Assembly (NCBI RefSeq): GCF_963678425.1
Contig: NZ_OY782854.1
Coordinates: 1-64,000, forward strand
Length of the DNA stretch: 64,000 nt
From: an uncultured Bacteroides sp.
GTDB lineage: Bacteria > Bacteroidota > Bacteroidia > Bacteroidales > Bacteroidaceae
Direction: 5' to 3'
This document shows, one piece after another, positions 9,698 through 18,507 of this stretch; within the stretch, counting starts at the first letter, position 1, and the number at the start of each line of letters is the position of its first letter. The notes beneath the pieces were generated by a model, which saw only the letters and a program-made list of their open reading frames with translations, was not told where the DNA came from and did no database searches. Position numbers and translations under genes: made by a program.

Positions 9698-10354
9698 ATG
9701 TTAGCTATAGAAGTATCGATATTAGACCTGTTGATAAAAGGATTTATCATTGGAGTGGTAGTTTCTGCTCCTCTAGGCCCCGTAGGGGTACTATGTATTC
9801 AGCGTACTTTAAATAAAGGACGCTGGTATGGATTTATTACCGGTTTGGGAGCAGCGTTAAGTGATATTGCTTATGCTCTGTTAACGGGCTATGGCATGAG
9901 TTTTATTTTTGATTTTATATCTGCAAATCAGTTTTATCTTCAGTTATTTGGGAGTGTTATGCTCTTTGTTTTTGGGGTATATACTTTTAGAAGTAACCCG
10001 GTGCAGTCATTGCGACCGGCATCTACCTCTACAGGTACATATTTGCATAATTTCATTACAGCTTTTGCAGTAACGCTTTCTAATCCATTGATTATATTCC
10101 TGTTTATAGGACTTTTTGCACGCTTTACCTTTGTGGCACCTCAGATTCACCTTTATGAACAAATTATTGGTTATTTAGCAATAGCTCTAGGAGCCTTTAC
10201 CTGGTGGTTTGCCCTTACCTTCTTTGTTAGTAAACTGCGGACAAGATTTAACGTCAGAGGTATCTGGGTGATTAACCGTGTAATAGGGGGAGTGGTAATA
10301 GTGGTCTCTGTTCTTGGATTAATCTTTACCTTGTTAGGAAAAGCACTTTACTAA
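9698..10354 (+). CDS. LysE-family inner-membrane exporter
   Basis: A 218-residue, very hydrophobic protein with about six membrane segments. The first helix carries SAPLGPVGVLCIQRTLNKG, the conserved G-P-rich signature of LysE/RhtB amino-acid exporters. The family exports amino acids or similar small solutes; the substrate cannot be told from sequence. It is followed by a DUF4924-like gene after only 10 bp, so the two are likely one transcript, running on into rfbD and prfC. Confidence 0.85.
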   Translation: MLAIEVSILDLLIKGFIIGVVVSAPLGPVGVLCIQRTLNKGRWYGFITGLGAALSDIAYALLTGYGMSFIFDFISANQFYLQLFGSVMLFVFGVYTFRSNPVQSLRPASTSTGTYLHNFITAFAVTLSNPLIIFLFIGLFARFTFVAPQIHLYEQIIGYLAIALGAFTWWFALTFFVSKLRTRFNVRGIWVINRVIGGVVIVVSVLGLIFTLLGKALY

Positions 10355-10364
10355 TTAAAAGAAT

Positions 10365-10913
10365 ATGTTAATAGCTCAGAAACTAAAGCAAACCAATATT
10401 GCAGAATACCTCATATACATGTGGCAGATTGAAGATCTTATCCGTGCTGCCGGATGTGATATCGAAAAGTTGAAATCAGACTTTATCAGCCAGTATAAAA
10501 TCAATGACGACGATAAGGCGAAATTAGTCCAATGGTATGAAGACCTTATTGGAATGATGCGTGATGAAGATGTGCAGGAAAAGGGGCACTTGCAGATTAA
10601 CAAGAATGTGATTATCTCATTGACAGATCTGCATCTGCAGTTACTTCGTTCTACCAAAGAGCCTTTTTATGGTGCTGCTTATTATAAAGCATTACCTTTT
10701 ATTGTGGAACTACGCAACAAAAGCGGAAACACAGAAGAACCTGAACTGGAAACATGTTTTGAGGCACTTTATGGAGCCATGTTATTAAAGCTTCAAAAAA
10801 AGGAAATTTCTCAGGAAACAGGTAAAGCACTTGAAGTAATTGCTAAGTTTCTTTCACTATTGTCGAATTATTACGAAAAAGATAGAAACGGAGAATTAAA
10901 ATTAGACGATTAA
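10365..10913 (+). CDS. DUF4924-like conserved protein
   Basis: A 182-residue soluble protein with no signal peptide or membrane helix. It is largely helical and acidic (for example YLIYMWQIEDLIRAAGCDIEKL). It resembles the DUF4924 family found in Bacteroides and relatives. It lies 3 bp before rfbD, so translation is probably coupled. No function is known to me. Confidence 0.75.
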   Translation: MLIAQKLKQTNIAEYLIYMWQIEDLIRAAGCDIEKLKSDFISQYKINDDDKAKLVQWYEDLIGMMRDEDVQEKGHLQINKNVIISLTDLHLQLLRSTKEPFYGAAYYKALPFIVELRNKSGNTEEPELETCFEALYGAMLLKLQKKEISQETGKALEVIAKFLSLLSNYYEKDRNGELKLDD

Positions 10914-10916
10914 GTC

Positions 10917-11771
10917 ATGAAAAATATATTGATAACCGGTGCCAATGGTCAATTAGGCAATGAAATGCGTTTGCTTTCTTCGGAAAACAATCAATACAAC
11001 TATTTTTTTACGGACGTACAGGAACTTGATATTTGTGATGAACAGGCTATACAAGCCTTTGTTACTCAGAATGAGATTGATATAATTGTGAATTGTGCGG
11101 CATATACTGCTGTTGATAAAGCTGAAGATAATCTAGATCTATGCAGAAAACTGAATGCTGTAGCTCCCGGATATCTTGCAAAAGCAGCTCAAAGCAGAGG
11201 CGCAGCCATGATACAAATCTCTACAGATTATGTATTCAACGGAACAAATCATATTCCGTATACGGAGGAAGAATCGACTTGCCCTGCATCTGCTTATGGA
11301 GTCACTAAGCTGGAAGGAGAACAGAATGTGATGAATAACTGTTCAGAGGCTATTGTGATAAGAACCGCATGGCTTTATTCTACTTTTGGCAATAATTTTG
11401 TAAAGACCATGATTCGTCTGGGCAAAGAAAAAGAGAGTCTGGGTGTTATATTCGATCAGATTGGAACTCCAACTTATGCACGTGATTTGGCAAGAGCTAT
11501 TTATGCAGCCATCAATAAAGGAATTGTTCCGGGCATTTATCATTTCAGTGATGAAGGGGTCTGTTCATGGTACGATTTCACGCTAGCTATTCATCGTTTG
11601 GCAGGGATCTGCACCTGCAAAGTGAGTCCACTTCATACAGCTGATTATCCTGCAAAAGCAGCACGTCCACATTACTCAGTATTGGATAAAACTAAGATAA
11701 AAAAGACTTTTGGCATTGAAATACCTCACTGGGAGGTGAGCTTACAAGAATGCATCAATGATATTAATTAA
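10917..11771 (+). CDS. rfbD: dTDP-4-dehydrorhamnose reductase
   Basis: Last step of dTDP-L-rhamnose synthesis, an NAD(P)H-dependent reduction in the cytoplasm. The 284-residue chain starts with the nucleotide-binding motif ITGANGQLGNEM, has STDYVFNG, and carries the short-chain dehydrogenase YxxxK catalytic pair in AYGVTKLEGE. Length is normal for RfbD. No other rhamnose genes (rfbA, rfbB, rfbC) are nearby, which is common in Bacteroides. It lies between the DUF4924-like gene and prfC with tight spacing. Confidence 0.93.
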   Translation: MKNILITGANGQLGNEMRLLSSENNQYNYFFTDVQELDICDEQAIQAFVTQNEIDIIVNCAAYTAVDKAEDNLDLCRKLNAVAPGYLAKAAQSRGAAMIQISTDYVFNGTNHIPYTEEESTCPASAYGVTKLEGEQNVMNNCSEAIVIRTAWLYSTFGNNFVKTMIRLGKEKESLGVIFDQIGTPTYARDLARAIYAAINKGIVPGIYHFSDEGVCSWYDFTLAIHRLAGICTCKVSPLHTADYPAKAARPHYSVLDKTKIKKTFGIEIPHWEVSLQECINDIN

Positions 11772-11777
11772 ACAAAT

Positions 11778-13346
11778 ATGCTTGACGAAATAAAAAGAAG
11801 GCGTACTTTCGCTATTATCTCTCACCCGGATGCGGGTAAAACTACTTTAACAGAGAAGCTTTTGCTTTTTGGAGGGCAGATTCAGGTTGCCGGGGCTGTG
11901 AAGTCTAATAAGATTAAAAAAACGGCAACTTCCGACTGGATGGAGATTGAGAAGCAACGTGGTATTTCTGTAACAACTTCCGTAATGGAGTTTGATTATC
12001 GCGACTATAAAGTGAACATCCTTGACACTCCGGGTCACCAGGATTTTGCTGAAGATACATTCCGTACGCTGACTGCCGTTGATAGTGTTATTATCGTTGT
12101 AGACGGTGCCAAAGGTGTTGAGGCTCAGACTCGTAAATTGATGGAAGTCTGCCGCATGAGAAAGACTCCGGTAATTGTTTTTGTTAACAAGATGGACCGT
12201 GAAGGACGTGACCCATTTGATTTGCTGGATGAGATTGAAGCTGAATTACAAATCAAGGTTCGTCCGTTAAGCTGGCCTATTGAACAGGGAGCCCGTTTTA
12301 AAGGGGTATATAATATATATGAAGGCAAGTTAGACCTTTACCAGCCAAGCAAGCAAGTTGTTACTGAAAAAATAGAACTTGATATTGATAGTGAGCAACT
12401 TGATAAAAGCATAGGAGAAGGACTGGCAAATAAACTTCGCTCTGATTTGGAATTGGTTGACGGAGTATATTCAGAGTTTAATATAAACGAATATCTTGAT
12501 GCAGAGGTTGCTCCTGTATTCTTTGGCTCTGCTCTTAATAACTTTGGTGTAAAGGAACTACTTGACTGCTTTGTGGAAATAGCTCCGTCTCCTCGGCCAG
12601 TGCAGTCTGAAGAAAGAATGGTAGAACCGGAAGAGGATAAATTTACCGGTTTCATTTTTAAGATTACAGCGAACATTGATCCTAATCACCGTTCTTGTGT
12701 GGCTTTCTGCAAGGTTTGTTCAGGTAAGTTTGTGCGTAATGCACCTTACAAACATGTTCGTCATGGAAAGACCATGCGTTTTTCCTCGCCAACCCAATTC
12801 ATGGCTCAGAAGAAAAGTACTATTGAAGAAGCTTATCCCGGTGATATTATTGGTCTCCCCGATACAGGAAACTTTAAGATTGGTGATACAATAACGGAAG
12901 GAGAAGAGCTTCACTTCAAAGGCTTGCCTAGTTTTTCTCCGGAAATGTTCAAATACATAGAAAATGCCGATCCGATGAAGACCAAACAGCTCAATAAAGG
13001 TGTTGATCAGCTGATGGATGAAGGTGTGGCTCAGTTATTTGTTAATCAGTTTAATGGCAGAAAAATCATCGGTACAGTAGGACAGTTGCAGTTTGAAGTG
13101 ATTCAATATCGTTTGCTGAACGAATATAACGCCGCTTGTCGCTGGGAACCGCTTAGTTTGTACAAAGCATGCTGGGTAGAAAGTGATAATCAGGAAGAAC
13201 TGGAAGCATTTAAGAAACGTAAGTACCAGTTCATGGCCAAGGATAGGGAAGGACGCGATGTTTTCCTTGCTGATAGTAATTATGTGCTTCAAATGGCACA
13301 AATGGATTTCAAAAGCATTAAGTTCCATTTTAGCAGTGAATTTTGA
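11778..13346 (+). CDS. prfC: Peptide chain release factor 3
   Basis: GTPase that recycles release factors 1 and 2 after termination of translation. The 522 residues include all G motifs: SHPDAGKTTLTEKL (P-loop, near residue 16), DTPGHQDF, and NKMDREGRDP. Length matches RF3 of other bacteria. It starts 6 bp after rfbD and ends at a strong terminator, so it is the last gene of the 9698-13346 run. Confidence 0.96.
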   Translation: MLDEIKRRRTFAIISHPDAGKTTLTEKLLLFGGQIQVAGAVKSNKIKKTATSDWMEIEKQRGISVTTSVMEFDYRDYKVNILDTPGHQDFAEDTFRTLTAVDSVIIVVDGAKGVEAQTRKLMEVCRMRKTPVIVFVNKMDREGRDPFDLLDEIEAELQIKVRPLSWPIEQGARFKGVYNIYEGKLDLYQPSKQVVTEKIELDIDSEQLDKSIGEGLANKLRSDLELVDGVYSEFNINEYLDAEVAPVFFGSALNNFGVKELLDCFVEIAPSPRPVQSEERMVEPEEDKFTGFIFKITANIDPNHRSCVAFCKVCSGKFVRNAPYKHVRHGKTMRFSSPTQFMAQKKSTIEEAYPGDIIGLPDTGNFKIGDTITEGEELHFKGLPSFSPEMFKYIENADPMKTKQLNKGVDQLMDEGVAQLFVNQFNGRKIIGTVGQLQFEVIQYRLLNEYNAACRWEPLSLYKACWVESDNQEELEAFKKRKYQFMAKDREGRDVFLADSNYVLQMAQMDFKSIKFHFSSEF

Positions 13347-13376
13347 TTTATAAGTTACTTAGAATATATAAAGTTG

Positions 13377-13406
13377 AAGGCTGCCAGAATTATTTCTGGC
13401 AGCCTT
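13377..13406 (+). terminator. Hairpin terminator after prfC
   Basis: A perfect 13-bp stem (13377-13389 with 13394-13406) and a 4-base loop, about 30 bp after the prfC stop. The T-run behind it is poor, so it may also act as a 3' stabiliser. Confidence 0.75.
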
Positions 13407-13505
13407 TGACTTTATTGGTAAATATACAGGGTTAATAATATTATTCGTTTTGCTATAATGACGATAACTGATACTTAGTATTATAGGTGTTGTCTAGTGG
13501 AAAGA

Positions 13506-13533
13506 AATAAAGCCTGCATAAGCAGGCTTTATT
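13506..13533. terminator. Hairpin terminator between convergent prfC and the purine permease
   Basis: A stem built from AATAAAGCCTGC and its complement around a 4-base loop, with flanking A and T runs on both sides. It lies 25 bp past the stop codon of the minus-strand permease and can serve it; it also backs up prfC termination. Confidence 0.8.
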
Positions 13534-13557
13534 TTATAAGCGATTAGCTATAAGGAT

Positions 13558-14868
13558 TTACACTAAATGCATTCCATCTATAACCATCTTTATCAGGAAT
13601 AATAAAGAGATAACAAATACGGTAATAGATACTTTCTTTGCTTGTCCTGTGCATACTTTCAGGAAAGTATAGCTCAGAAATCCGAATACAATACCTTGAG
13701 CGATACTGTAACAGAATGGCATCATTACAATTGTAAGGAATGCAGGCAGAGACTCTGTCATGTCGTCGAAGTTAACTTTAACGATTGAAGAGATCATAAA
13801 CAGACCCACAATGATAAGCGCTGGAGCTGTTGCCGAACTAGGTACCATCAGGAACAGTGGAGAAAGGAATAATGCGATGAAGAACATAAAGGCTGTACTT
13901 ACAGCTGTTAATCCGGTTCTACCGCCAGAAGCTACACCAGCGCAGCTTTCTACGTATGAAGTTACAGTACTTGTCCCTAAAACAGCTCCGAATGTAGTTG
14001 CCAATGCATCAGCAAAAAGAGCTTTCTTCACTTGTGGGAAGTTTCCGTTTTCATCTATAAACCCAGCTTTTGAAGCTACACCAATCAGAGTTCCTACTGT
14101 ATCGAACAGGTTGACAAACAAGAAGGTGAATACCACAACAAGCATATCGAATGAGAACAGGTGATTCCAGTCAAACTTGAAGAATATAGGTTCAATGGAA
14201 GGAGGAAGTGAGAATATCCCGTCAGCAGGAGTGTGCACTTCTCCGAAGAAGATCCCGCAAACTGTTGCTACAACAATACCTATCAATATGGAACCGTGAA
14301 CGTTCTTTGCAAACAAAGCACCGGTAATGATAAGACCAATTACCGCAATCCATACGTTGTGATTAGCTAAATCGCCCATACATACAAGTGTATGAGGATT
14401 ACCAACAATAATACCGGCATTCTTCAATCCGATTAAAGTGATGAAAAGCCCGATACCAACTGGAATAGCCTCTTTAAGTGTCTTTGGAATACTTTTCACA
14501 ATCAATTCACGCACGTTAAAGAAAGTAAGAATTATAAATATAAGACCTTCAATGAATACCGCAGTAAGAGCCATTTGCCAGCTGTATCCCATGGTAAGCA
14601 CCACGGAAAAAGCAAAGAAATTATTAAGCCCCATTCCCGGTGCCTGAGCAATAGGAAGATTTGGTAAGAAAGCCATTAAAAGCGTTCCGATAATTGTAGC
14701 TAAAGCTGTTGTGGTAAATAGGGCAGATTTGTCCATTCCTGTTGCACTAAGAATGCTTGGGTTAACAGCTAAAATGTAAGACATTGTCAGGAATGTGATT
14801 AATCCTGCAATGATTTCTTGTCTGACGTTTGTTTTGTTCTCCGTCAGCTTAAATAGTTTTTCGATCAT
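13558..14868 (-). CDS. AzgA-type purine (adenine/guanine/hypoxanthine) permease
   Basis: A 436-residue inner-membrane protein with 12-14 hydrophobic segments. It starts with FKLTENKTNVRQEIIAGLITFLTMSYILAVNP (19-residue core: TFLTMSYILAVNPSILSAT), typical of the AzgA/COG2252 purine permeases, and has the GTSTVTSYVESCAGVASGGR signature of that family in the middle. It should import nucleobases by proton symport. The gene follows a DUF5020 outer-membrane protein after 19 bp on the same strand. Confidence 0.9.
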   Translation of the reverse strand: MIEKLFKLTENKTNVRQEIIAGLITFLTMSYILAVNPSILSATGMDKSALFTTTALATIIGTLLMAFLPNLPIAQAPGMGLNNFFAFSVVLTMGYSWQMALTAVFIEGLIFIILTFFNVRELIVKSIPKTLKEAIPVGIGLFITLIGLKNAGIIVGNPHTLVCMGDLANHNVWIAVIGLIITGALFAKNVHGSILIGIVVATVCGIFFGEVHTPADGIFSLPPSIEPIFFKFDWNHLFSFDMLVVVFTFLFVNLFDTVGTLIGVASKAGFIDENGNFPQVKKALFADALATTFGAVLGTSTVTSYVESCAGVASGGRTGLTAVSTAFMFFIALFLSPLFLMVPSSATAPALIIVGLFMISSIVKVNFDDMTESLPAFLTIVMMPFCYSIAQGIVFGFLSYTFLKVCTGQAKKVSITVFVISLLFLIKMVIDGMHLV

Positions 14869-14887
14869 TAGGCTTATCTTTGTTTAT

Positions 14888-15607
14888 TTAGAAATTCCAT
14901 TTGGCAGCAATGGTTGGGAATACATATAATCTGCTATCATAACCTGCGGCTTTAGTATAGAAGTTATTGCTGATTTCTATTTCACTACCAAAAGATAAAT
15001 TGGAATTTACATTGTACCAGATTTGTGGTTCTGTTAGTAATATTACCTTTTTCCCGGATTCAACTCCTGTGCGGTCTTTATTCTCTGTCCATACATCAAT
15101 GAACCCTGACAGAGTCATTTTGTTATCAAACAGAGGAATGCCCCAGGTACCAGTCCACTGAACGTCGTTGCTGGTTTTGGTAAATGCATTGTATTTGTAA
15201 GCAAGGTAAGTGCTGAAATTGGCATTTCCGCAACTAAATGGGTAAGAAGCTCCTAATAGGTAAGCATTGTCGATAGGGAAACCATTAAATTTACTTCTAC
15301 CTGCACCACCATTATACTCAATATGAGGCATAATAGGGCATTTACCAATCTTAAAGTCACGGGCGATTTCCCAGTATGCAGTTCCTATATTTCCTTTGGC
15401 CTGGTTATAATCCATATCCACGAAGAAGAAAGTGGAACCCCATTTATCGGGTTTGAACATCTCAATAGTAGTAGTCAGATAGTTTCTTGAAGTCGGAATA
15501 TTCTTATTTAAAGAATTTCTGAGGTCATAGTGGAACTGAATGTTTTGTGCGGTAGCAAATTGGCACACTATAGTTAAGATAATCAGGAGTAATTTCTTTT
15601 GTTTCAT
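14888..15607 (-). CDS. DUF5020 outer-membrane protein, Tsx-like channel
   Basis: A 239-residue protein with a signal peptide (cleavage likely after ATAQ). The rest is a string of amphipathic strands ending in a Phe (AAKWNF), as in small beta-barrels. DUF5020 proteins resemble the nucleoside-specific channel Tsx. I place the start at the ATG at 15607, not at an in-frame ATG at 15622, because the latter falls inside the promoter box at 15620-15627. The downstream gene is a purine permease, so together they may form an outer-plus-inner membrane route for nucleosides or bases. Confidence 0.8.
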   Translation of the reverse strand: MKQKKLLLIILTIVCQFATAQNIQFHYDLRNSLNKNIPTSRNYLTTTIEMFKPDKWGSTFFFVDMDYNQAKGNIGTAYWEIARDFKIGKCPIMPHIEYNGGAGRSKFNGFPIDNAYLLGASYPFSCGNANFSTYLAYKYNAFTKTSNDVQWTGTWGIPLFDNKMTLSGFIDVWTENKDRTGVESGKKVILLTEPQIWYNVNSNLSFGSEIEISNNFYTKAAGYDSRLYVFPTIAAKWNF

Positions 15608-15619
15608 TGTTTTTTGCTG

Positions 15620-15627
15620 CAAAAATA
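15620..15627 (-). promoter_or_regulatory. Likely -7 box of the DUF5020-permease operon
   Basis: Minus-strand TATTTTTG fits TAnnTTTG. It lies only about 12 bp before the ATG at 15607, so the 5' leader would be very short. Confidence 0.55.
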
Positions 15628-15928
15628 ATTAAAAAAAAGACAAAATGGACTTATTCTAGCTGAAGTTTTTTTGTGGATAACTAAATGCAGTCTTTATTGA
15701 TTGGTTATATTTTGACTTTAATTAGCTCCCCGTTATTATCTTGATTATATGTGGCTTGTTACTATAAACAGTAAAATGAGGAATTCTAAATTCTATTTTA
15801 TAGAGCGCTTTTCATTACAGTAATATGGTTCAAGTTAAATAGTGAATAATAGAATTATCCTCCTTGTTTAATTCACCCACTTTTAGTGCGCGGGCAACTA
15901 CGCCATTTTTTTGTTTTCTAAGGGGGTA
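15628..15928. other. Intergenic region left of the non-coding repeat
   Basis: About 300 bp of AT-rich sequence. I see no coding frame, RNA gene or strong hairpin in it. Confidence 0.5.
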
Positions 15929-16482
15929 TAAAACTGGCCTGAATAAGGCTGATTATTTTTAAATAATTAAGGACGCTGGATGTGTATTATATACATATAT
16001 TTATAACCCCACGATTTTGTACTGGTAAGCATTGATTATTAAATAGTTACCCCTTGTAAATAAAATACATGGACAAATGATTCAGTTATAAGTTGCCACT
16101 TTTTTGGCAGTGTTTTTTGCATTTTGGTGCCTGTAGTCCGTTATAATTATTATTTTAGTTATTCTTAAACCTATTTTATAAAGCGTTTTAAATAAATATT
16201 TGTTATAAGTATTTTGCGGGTTTGCTTTTATAAACTGATCATTCATTGCTTTTGCAAAATAAGATATAAATGGTCTGAAACTCCTTGCTGGAAGGCTTTA
16301 AATGTCTTGAGACTTTCTGAAAACATCAAGACTTATTCTTCAACATCACTTGAGACTTTCAGAAAAATTATTTGGCAACTATTCTTAATCGTCTTTTCTG
16401 AAAAATAATTGGTCAATCATTCAGATTTATTCTCCAATGATTTTTATTTATTAGAGAATAAAATCAAATAATTCAGCAATTT
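15929..16482 (+). repeat. Non-coding dispersed repeat, copy A (about 554 bp)
   Basis: This stretch matches, on the opposite strand, the sequence at 62154-62641 plus 63770-63844, where copy B is split by an IS30 element. I judged identity by eye at roughly 70-75%, spread over the full length. Shared blocks include AACTGGCCTGAATAAG at the left end, GGCAGTGTTTTTTGCATT in the middle and AAATAATTCAGCAATT at the right end. The only open frame inside (16214-16408) is not kept in copy B. Two hairpins are kept in both copies (16304-16332 and 16404-16442). It may be a structured RNA gene or a decayed non-autonomous element. Confidence 0.8.
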
Positions 16483-16612
16483 CTATGGGGCTGGAAGGGT
16501 TTTTGATTGATTGATAAATGAATAGTCTCCTTATCAGTCTATGTAAATATGATGTTGGACCAGAGATTTATTTGTGGAGAATAGAAATAAGTCTCATCGA
16601 TCTAAAGTGTCA

Positions 16613-16670
16613 AATTAGTACAAGCTGACTAATTAACCTCACAGCATAAATTAGTCAGCTTGTACAAATT
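16613..16670. repeat. Long inverted repeat, 23-bp arms
   Basis: Arms at 16613-16635 and 16648-16670 match at all but about two positions and are separated by 12 bp. The core is GTACAAGCTGACTAATT. It lies 50 bp past the stop of the minus-strand ferredoxin-like gene. There is no U-rich tail on the minus strand, so a simple intrinsic terminator is doubtful. Confidence 0.8.
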
Positions 16671-16720
16671 GGTTTTATTCATTTAGTAAACCAGATAGCA
16701 ATGCATATTAAGTTGCCTGA

Positions 16721-17614
16721 TTAAATCCAGACTTCACTCTTTATTTCTCCCTGAACAGATAGAACGATGTTTTTAATTGGGATATGCCTTGAAGCTTTTT
16801 CTCTTGCTATTTTTGCCATCTGTAGCAAACCTCCGCAGCAAGGAACCTCCATAATTAACACTGTAAGCGTGTCTATTTTTGAATCATCAATCATAACCCG
16901 CAACTTTTCAATGTATGATTCTGTATTGCTGTCCAGTTTGGGGCAGGCAATAGCCAGAATCTTACCTTTCAGAAAGCGGTCGTGAAAATTGCCGGCGGTA
17001 AAAGAAGTACAGTCGGCTGCTAATAAAACATCAGCCCCCTGAAAATATCCTGCTTGCGGATTGAGCAAGTGCAGTTGTACGGGCCATTGACGAAGCTCTG
17101 AAGCCTGAGGTGCAGTAACGCCACCTTGAGTAGGAGCAGAAAAACCGCTTTGAACTATCCCTGCAACGGAGGTAGCCTGTACGGCAGGTCTCAGTGTACG
17201 AGCCATGGAACCGGGGCATCCGCTATGTGCTCCGCCCGTATGCTGTTGACCGTGTATCTGAGAAAGATCCACCTGGATATTATTTCTTCTGAGATAATCT
17301 ACGCCCTGCATCAGCAAACCCTTCTCACCGTGTTCCTTTAAATGCTTTAAGTGAGCAAGAATAACCGTTTCACCTTTTGGAGAAATACGTTCCATAACAG
17401 CTTCTTCGCTGTAAGGTTCTGCTTCACGCTCTTCCAATTCAATTGCGCCTTCGGGACATTCGCCAATGCAAGCTCCCAAACCGTCGCAATAAAGCTCGCT
17501 TACCATTACCGCTTTACCATTAATAAGCTGCAAAGCCCCTTCATGACAACCTTTTACACACAATCCGCATCCGTTACACAATGCTTCGTCTATTTTTATC
17601 ACAGTTCGTTTCAT
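16721..17614 (-). CDS. Ferredoxin-like 4Fe-4S protein
   Basis: A 297-residue cytoplasmic protein. The first 70 residues hold two ferredoxin clusters, C..C..C...C in CNGCGLCVKGCHEG and CDGLGACIGECPEG. The rest is a separate domain with further cysteines (SGCPGS, ACPKLD, EVPCCGGLL), as in the Bacteroides 'ATP-binding / 4Fe-4S' proteins that often sit near hydroxylamine reductase; no hcp gene is in this window. I use the ATG at 17614; an in-frame TTG nine bases upstream is less likely. A TACCTTTG box (17641-17648, minus strand) gives a leader of about 20 nt. Confidence 0.85.
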   Translation of the reverse strand: MKRTVIKIDEALCNGCGLCVKGCHEGALQLINGKAVMVSELYCDGLGACIGECPEGAIELEEREAEPYSEEAVMERISPKGETVILAHLKHLKEHGEKGLLMQGVDYLRRNNIQVDLSQIHGQQHTGGAHSGCPGSMARTLRPAVQATSVAGIVQSGFSAPTQGGVTAPQASELRQWPVQLHLLNPQAGYFQGADVLLAADCTSFTAGNFHDRFLKGKILAIACPKLDSNTESYIEKLRVMIDDSKIDTLTVLIMEVPCCGGLLQMAKIAREKASRHIPIKNIVLSVQGEIKSEVWI

Positions 17615-17640
17615 TCTCTTCAATATTTAGGATGATGCTG

Positions 17641-17648
17641 CAAAGGTA
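17641..17648 (-). promoter_or_regulatory. Likely -7 box of the ferredoxin-like gene
   Basis: Minus-strand TACCTTTG matches TAnnTTTG, 27 bp before the ATG. Confidence 0.55.
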
Positions 17649-17762
17649 TGGTTATTCTTGGTTCCCGACTTGTAACAATGGTTACAATGAACTGCTTTTT
17701 TATATATTCAGTCTGTTTTTTATCTTAAAAACCGGAAACTAGGATGTACAACGTTTATTTTA

Positions 17763-18398
17763 TTATCGGATAAAATTAGTGTAGATCTTACTTACGGGAG
17801 CTGGAGCAGGAATGGTGTCTTTAGTTTGCTCACGCATTTTAAGTATCCATGCCATATTTCTTCCCAGAACTTCCATAATCTGTACGCCTTCGCCATCCTG
17901 TAAAGCCTCTCCCTTAGACAGCCCGTGAGTAATGTTCCAATAGTTTGATGTGGCAAGAATCATTTCCGAATAATTGAGATAATGGTTCAGGCTATCGAAT
18001 GTGGAAGAACCTCCGGTACGGCGTACAGCAACTACTGCAGCACCAACTTTCTGACGGAATAAATTGTCATTACTTCCCGACACAAAGAAAGCTCTATCCA
18101 GAAACGATTTCATAGTTCCCGGAATACCTGCATAATAAACAGGTGAACCAAGTATAATTCCATCGGCATCCTTCATCTTCTGAACCCATTCATTCAAAGG
18201 ATCAGTTGTAATAACGCACTTCTCGTCCTTGTTTCTGGAACATCCTCCGCAGGCCATGCATCCTCTCACAGCTTTATTGCCGATGTGGATAATCTCGAAC
18301 TCAATACCGTTTTCCATTAATTGCTTGCCAACACCCATCAATGCATGATAAGTATTACCCTCTTTACGAGGACTTCCGTTAATTGCTACAACTTTCAT
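17763..18398 (-). CDS. NADPH-dependent FMN reductase / flavodoxin-family protein
   Basis: A 211-residue cytoplasmic flavoprotein. The start MKVVAINGSPRKEGNTYHAL holds the phosphate-binding loop of FMN (GSPRKEGNT). A CMACGGCSRNKDEKC cysteine group follows, as in iron-sulfur flavoproteins, and GSPVYYAGIPG is the second FMN loop. An open frame extends 45 codons upstream, but it runs across the divergent promoter region; the ATG at 18398 with AGGAG in front is preferred. It is divergent from an HxlR regulator that probably controls it. Confidence 0.9.
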   Translation of the reverse strand: MKVVAINGSPRKEGNTYHALMGVGKQLMENGIEFEIIHIGNKAVRGCMACGGCSRNKDEKCVITTDPLNEWVQKMKDADGIILGSPVYYAGIPGTMKSFLDRAFFVSGSNDNLFRQKVGAAVVAVRRTGGSSTFDSLNHYLNYSEMILATSNYWNITHGLSKGEALQDGEGVQIMEVLGRNMAWILKMREQTKDTIPAPAPVSKIYTNFIR

Positions 18399-18457
18399 TT
18401 CTTTTCTCCTTTTAATTTTGTTTCTTTGTGGCTGCAAATTACGGATATTAATGCCGA

Positions 18458-18483
18458 TTGTACAAGTACCTACTAAAAAGTAG
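18458..18483. promoter_or_regulatory. Candidate HxlR operator between flavoprotein and regulator genes
   Basis: Two small palindromes are packed in the divergent intergenic region: TTGTACAAG (18458-18466) and CTACT-AAAA-AGTAG (18470-18483). HxlR proteins usually bind palindromes next to their own promoter. The assignment is inferred from position. Confidence 0.4.
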
Positions 18484-18507
18484 TATAGTAACCAAAAGGA
18501 GTGAATT

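Noticed and set aside
13760..14164. A 134-codon open frame opposite the purine permease
   Set aside because: It is an antisense shadow of conserved membrane helices.
16214..16408. A 64-codon open frame inside repeat copy A
   Set aside because: The frame is not kept in copy B, so it does not explain why the repeat is conserved.
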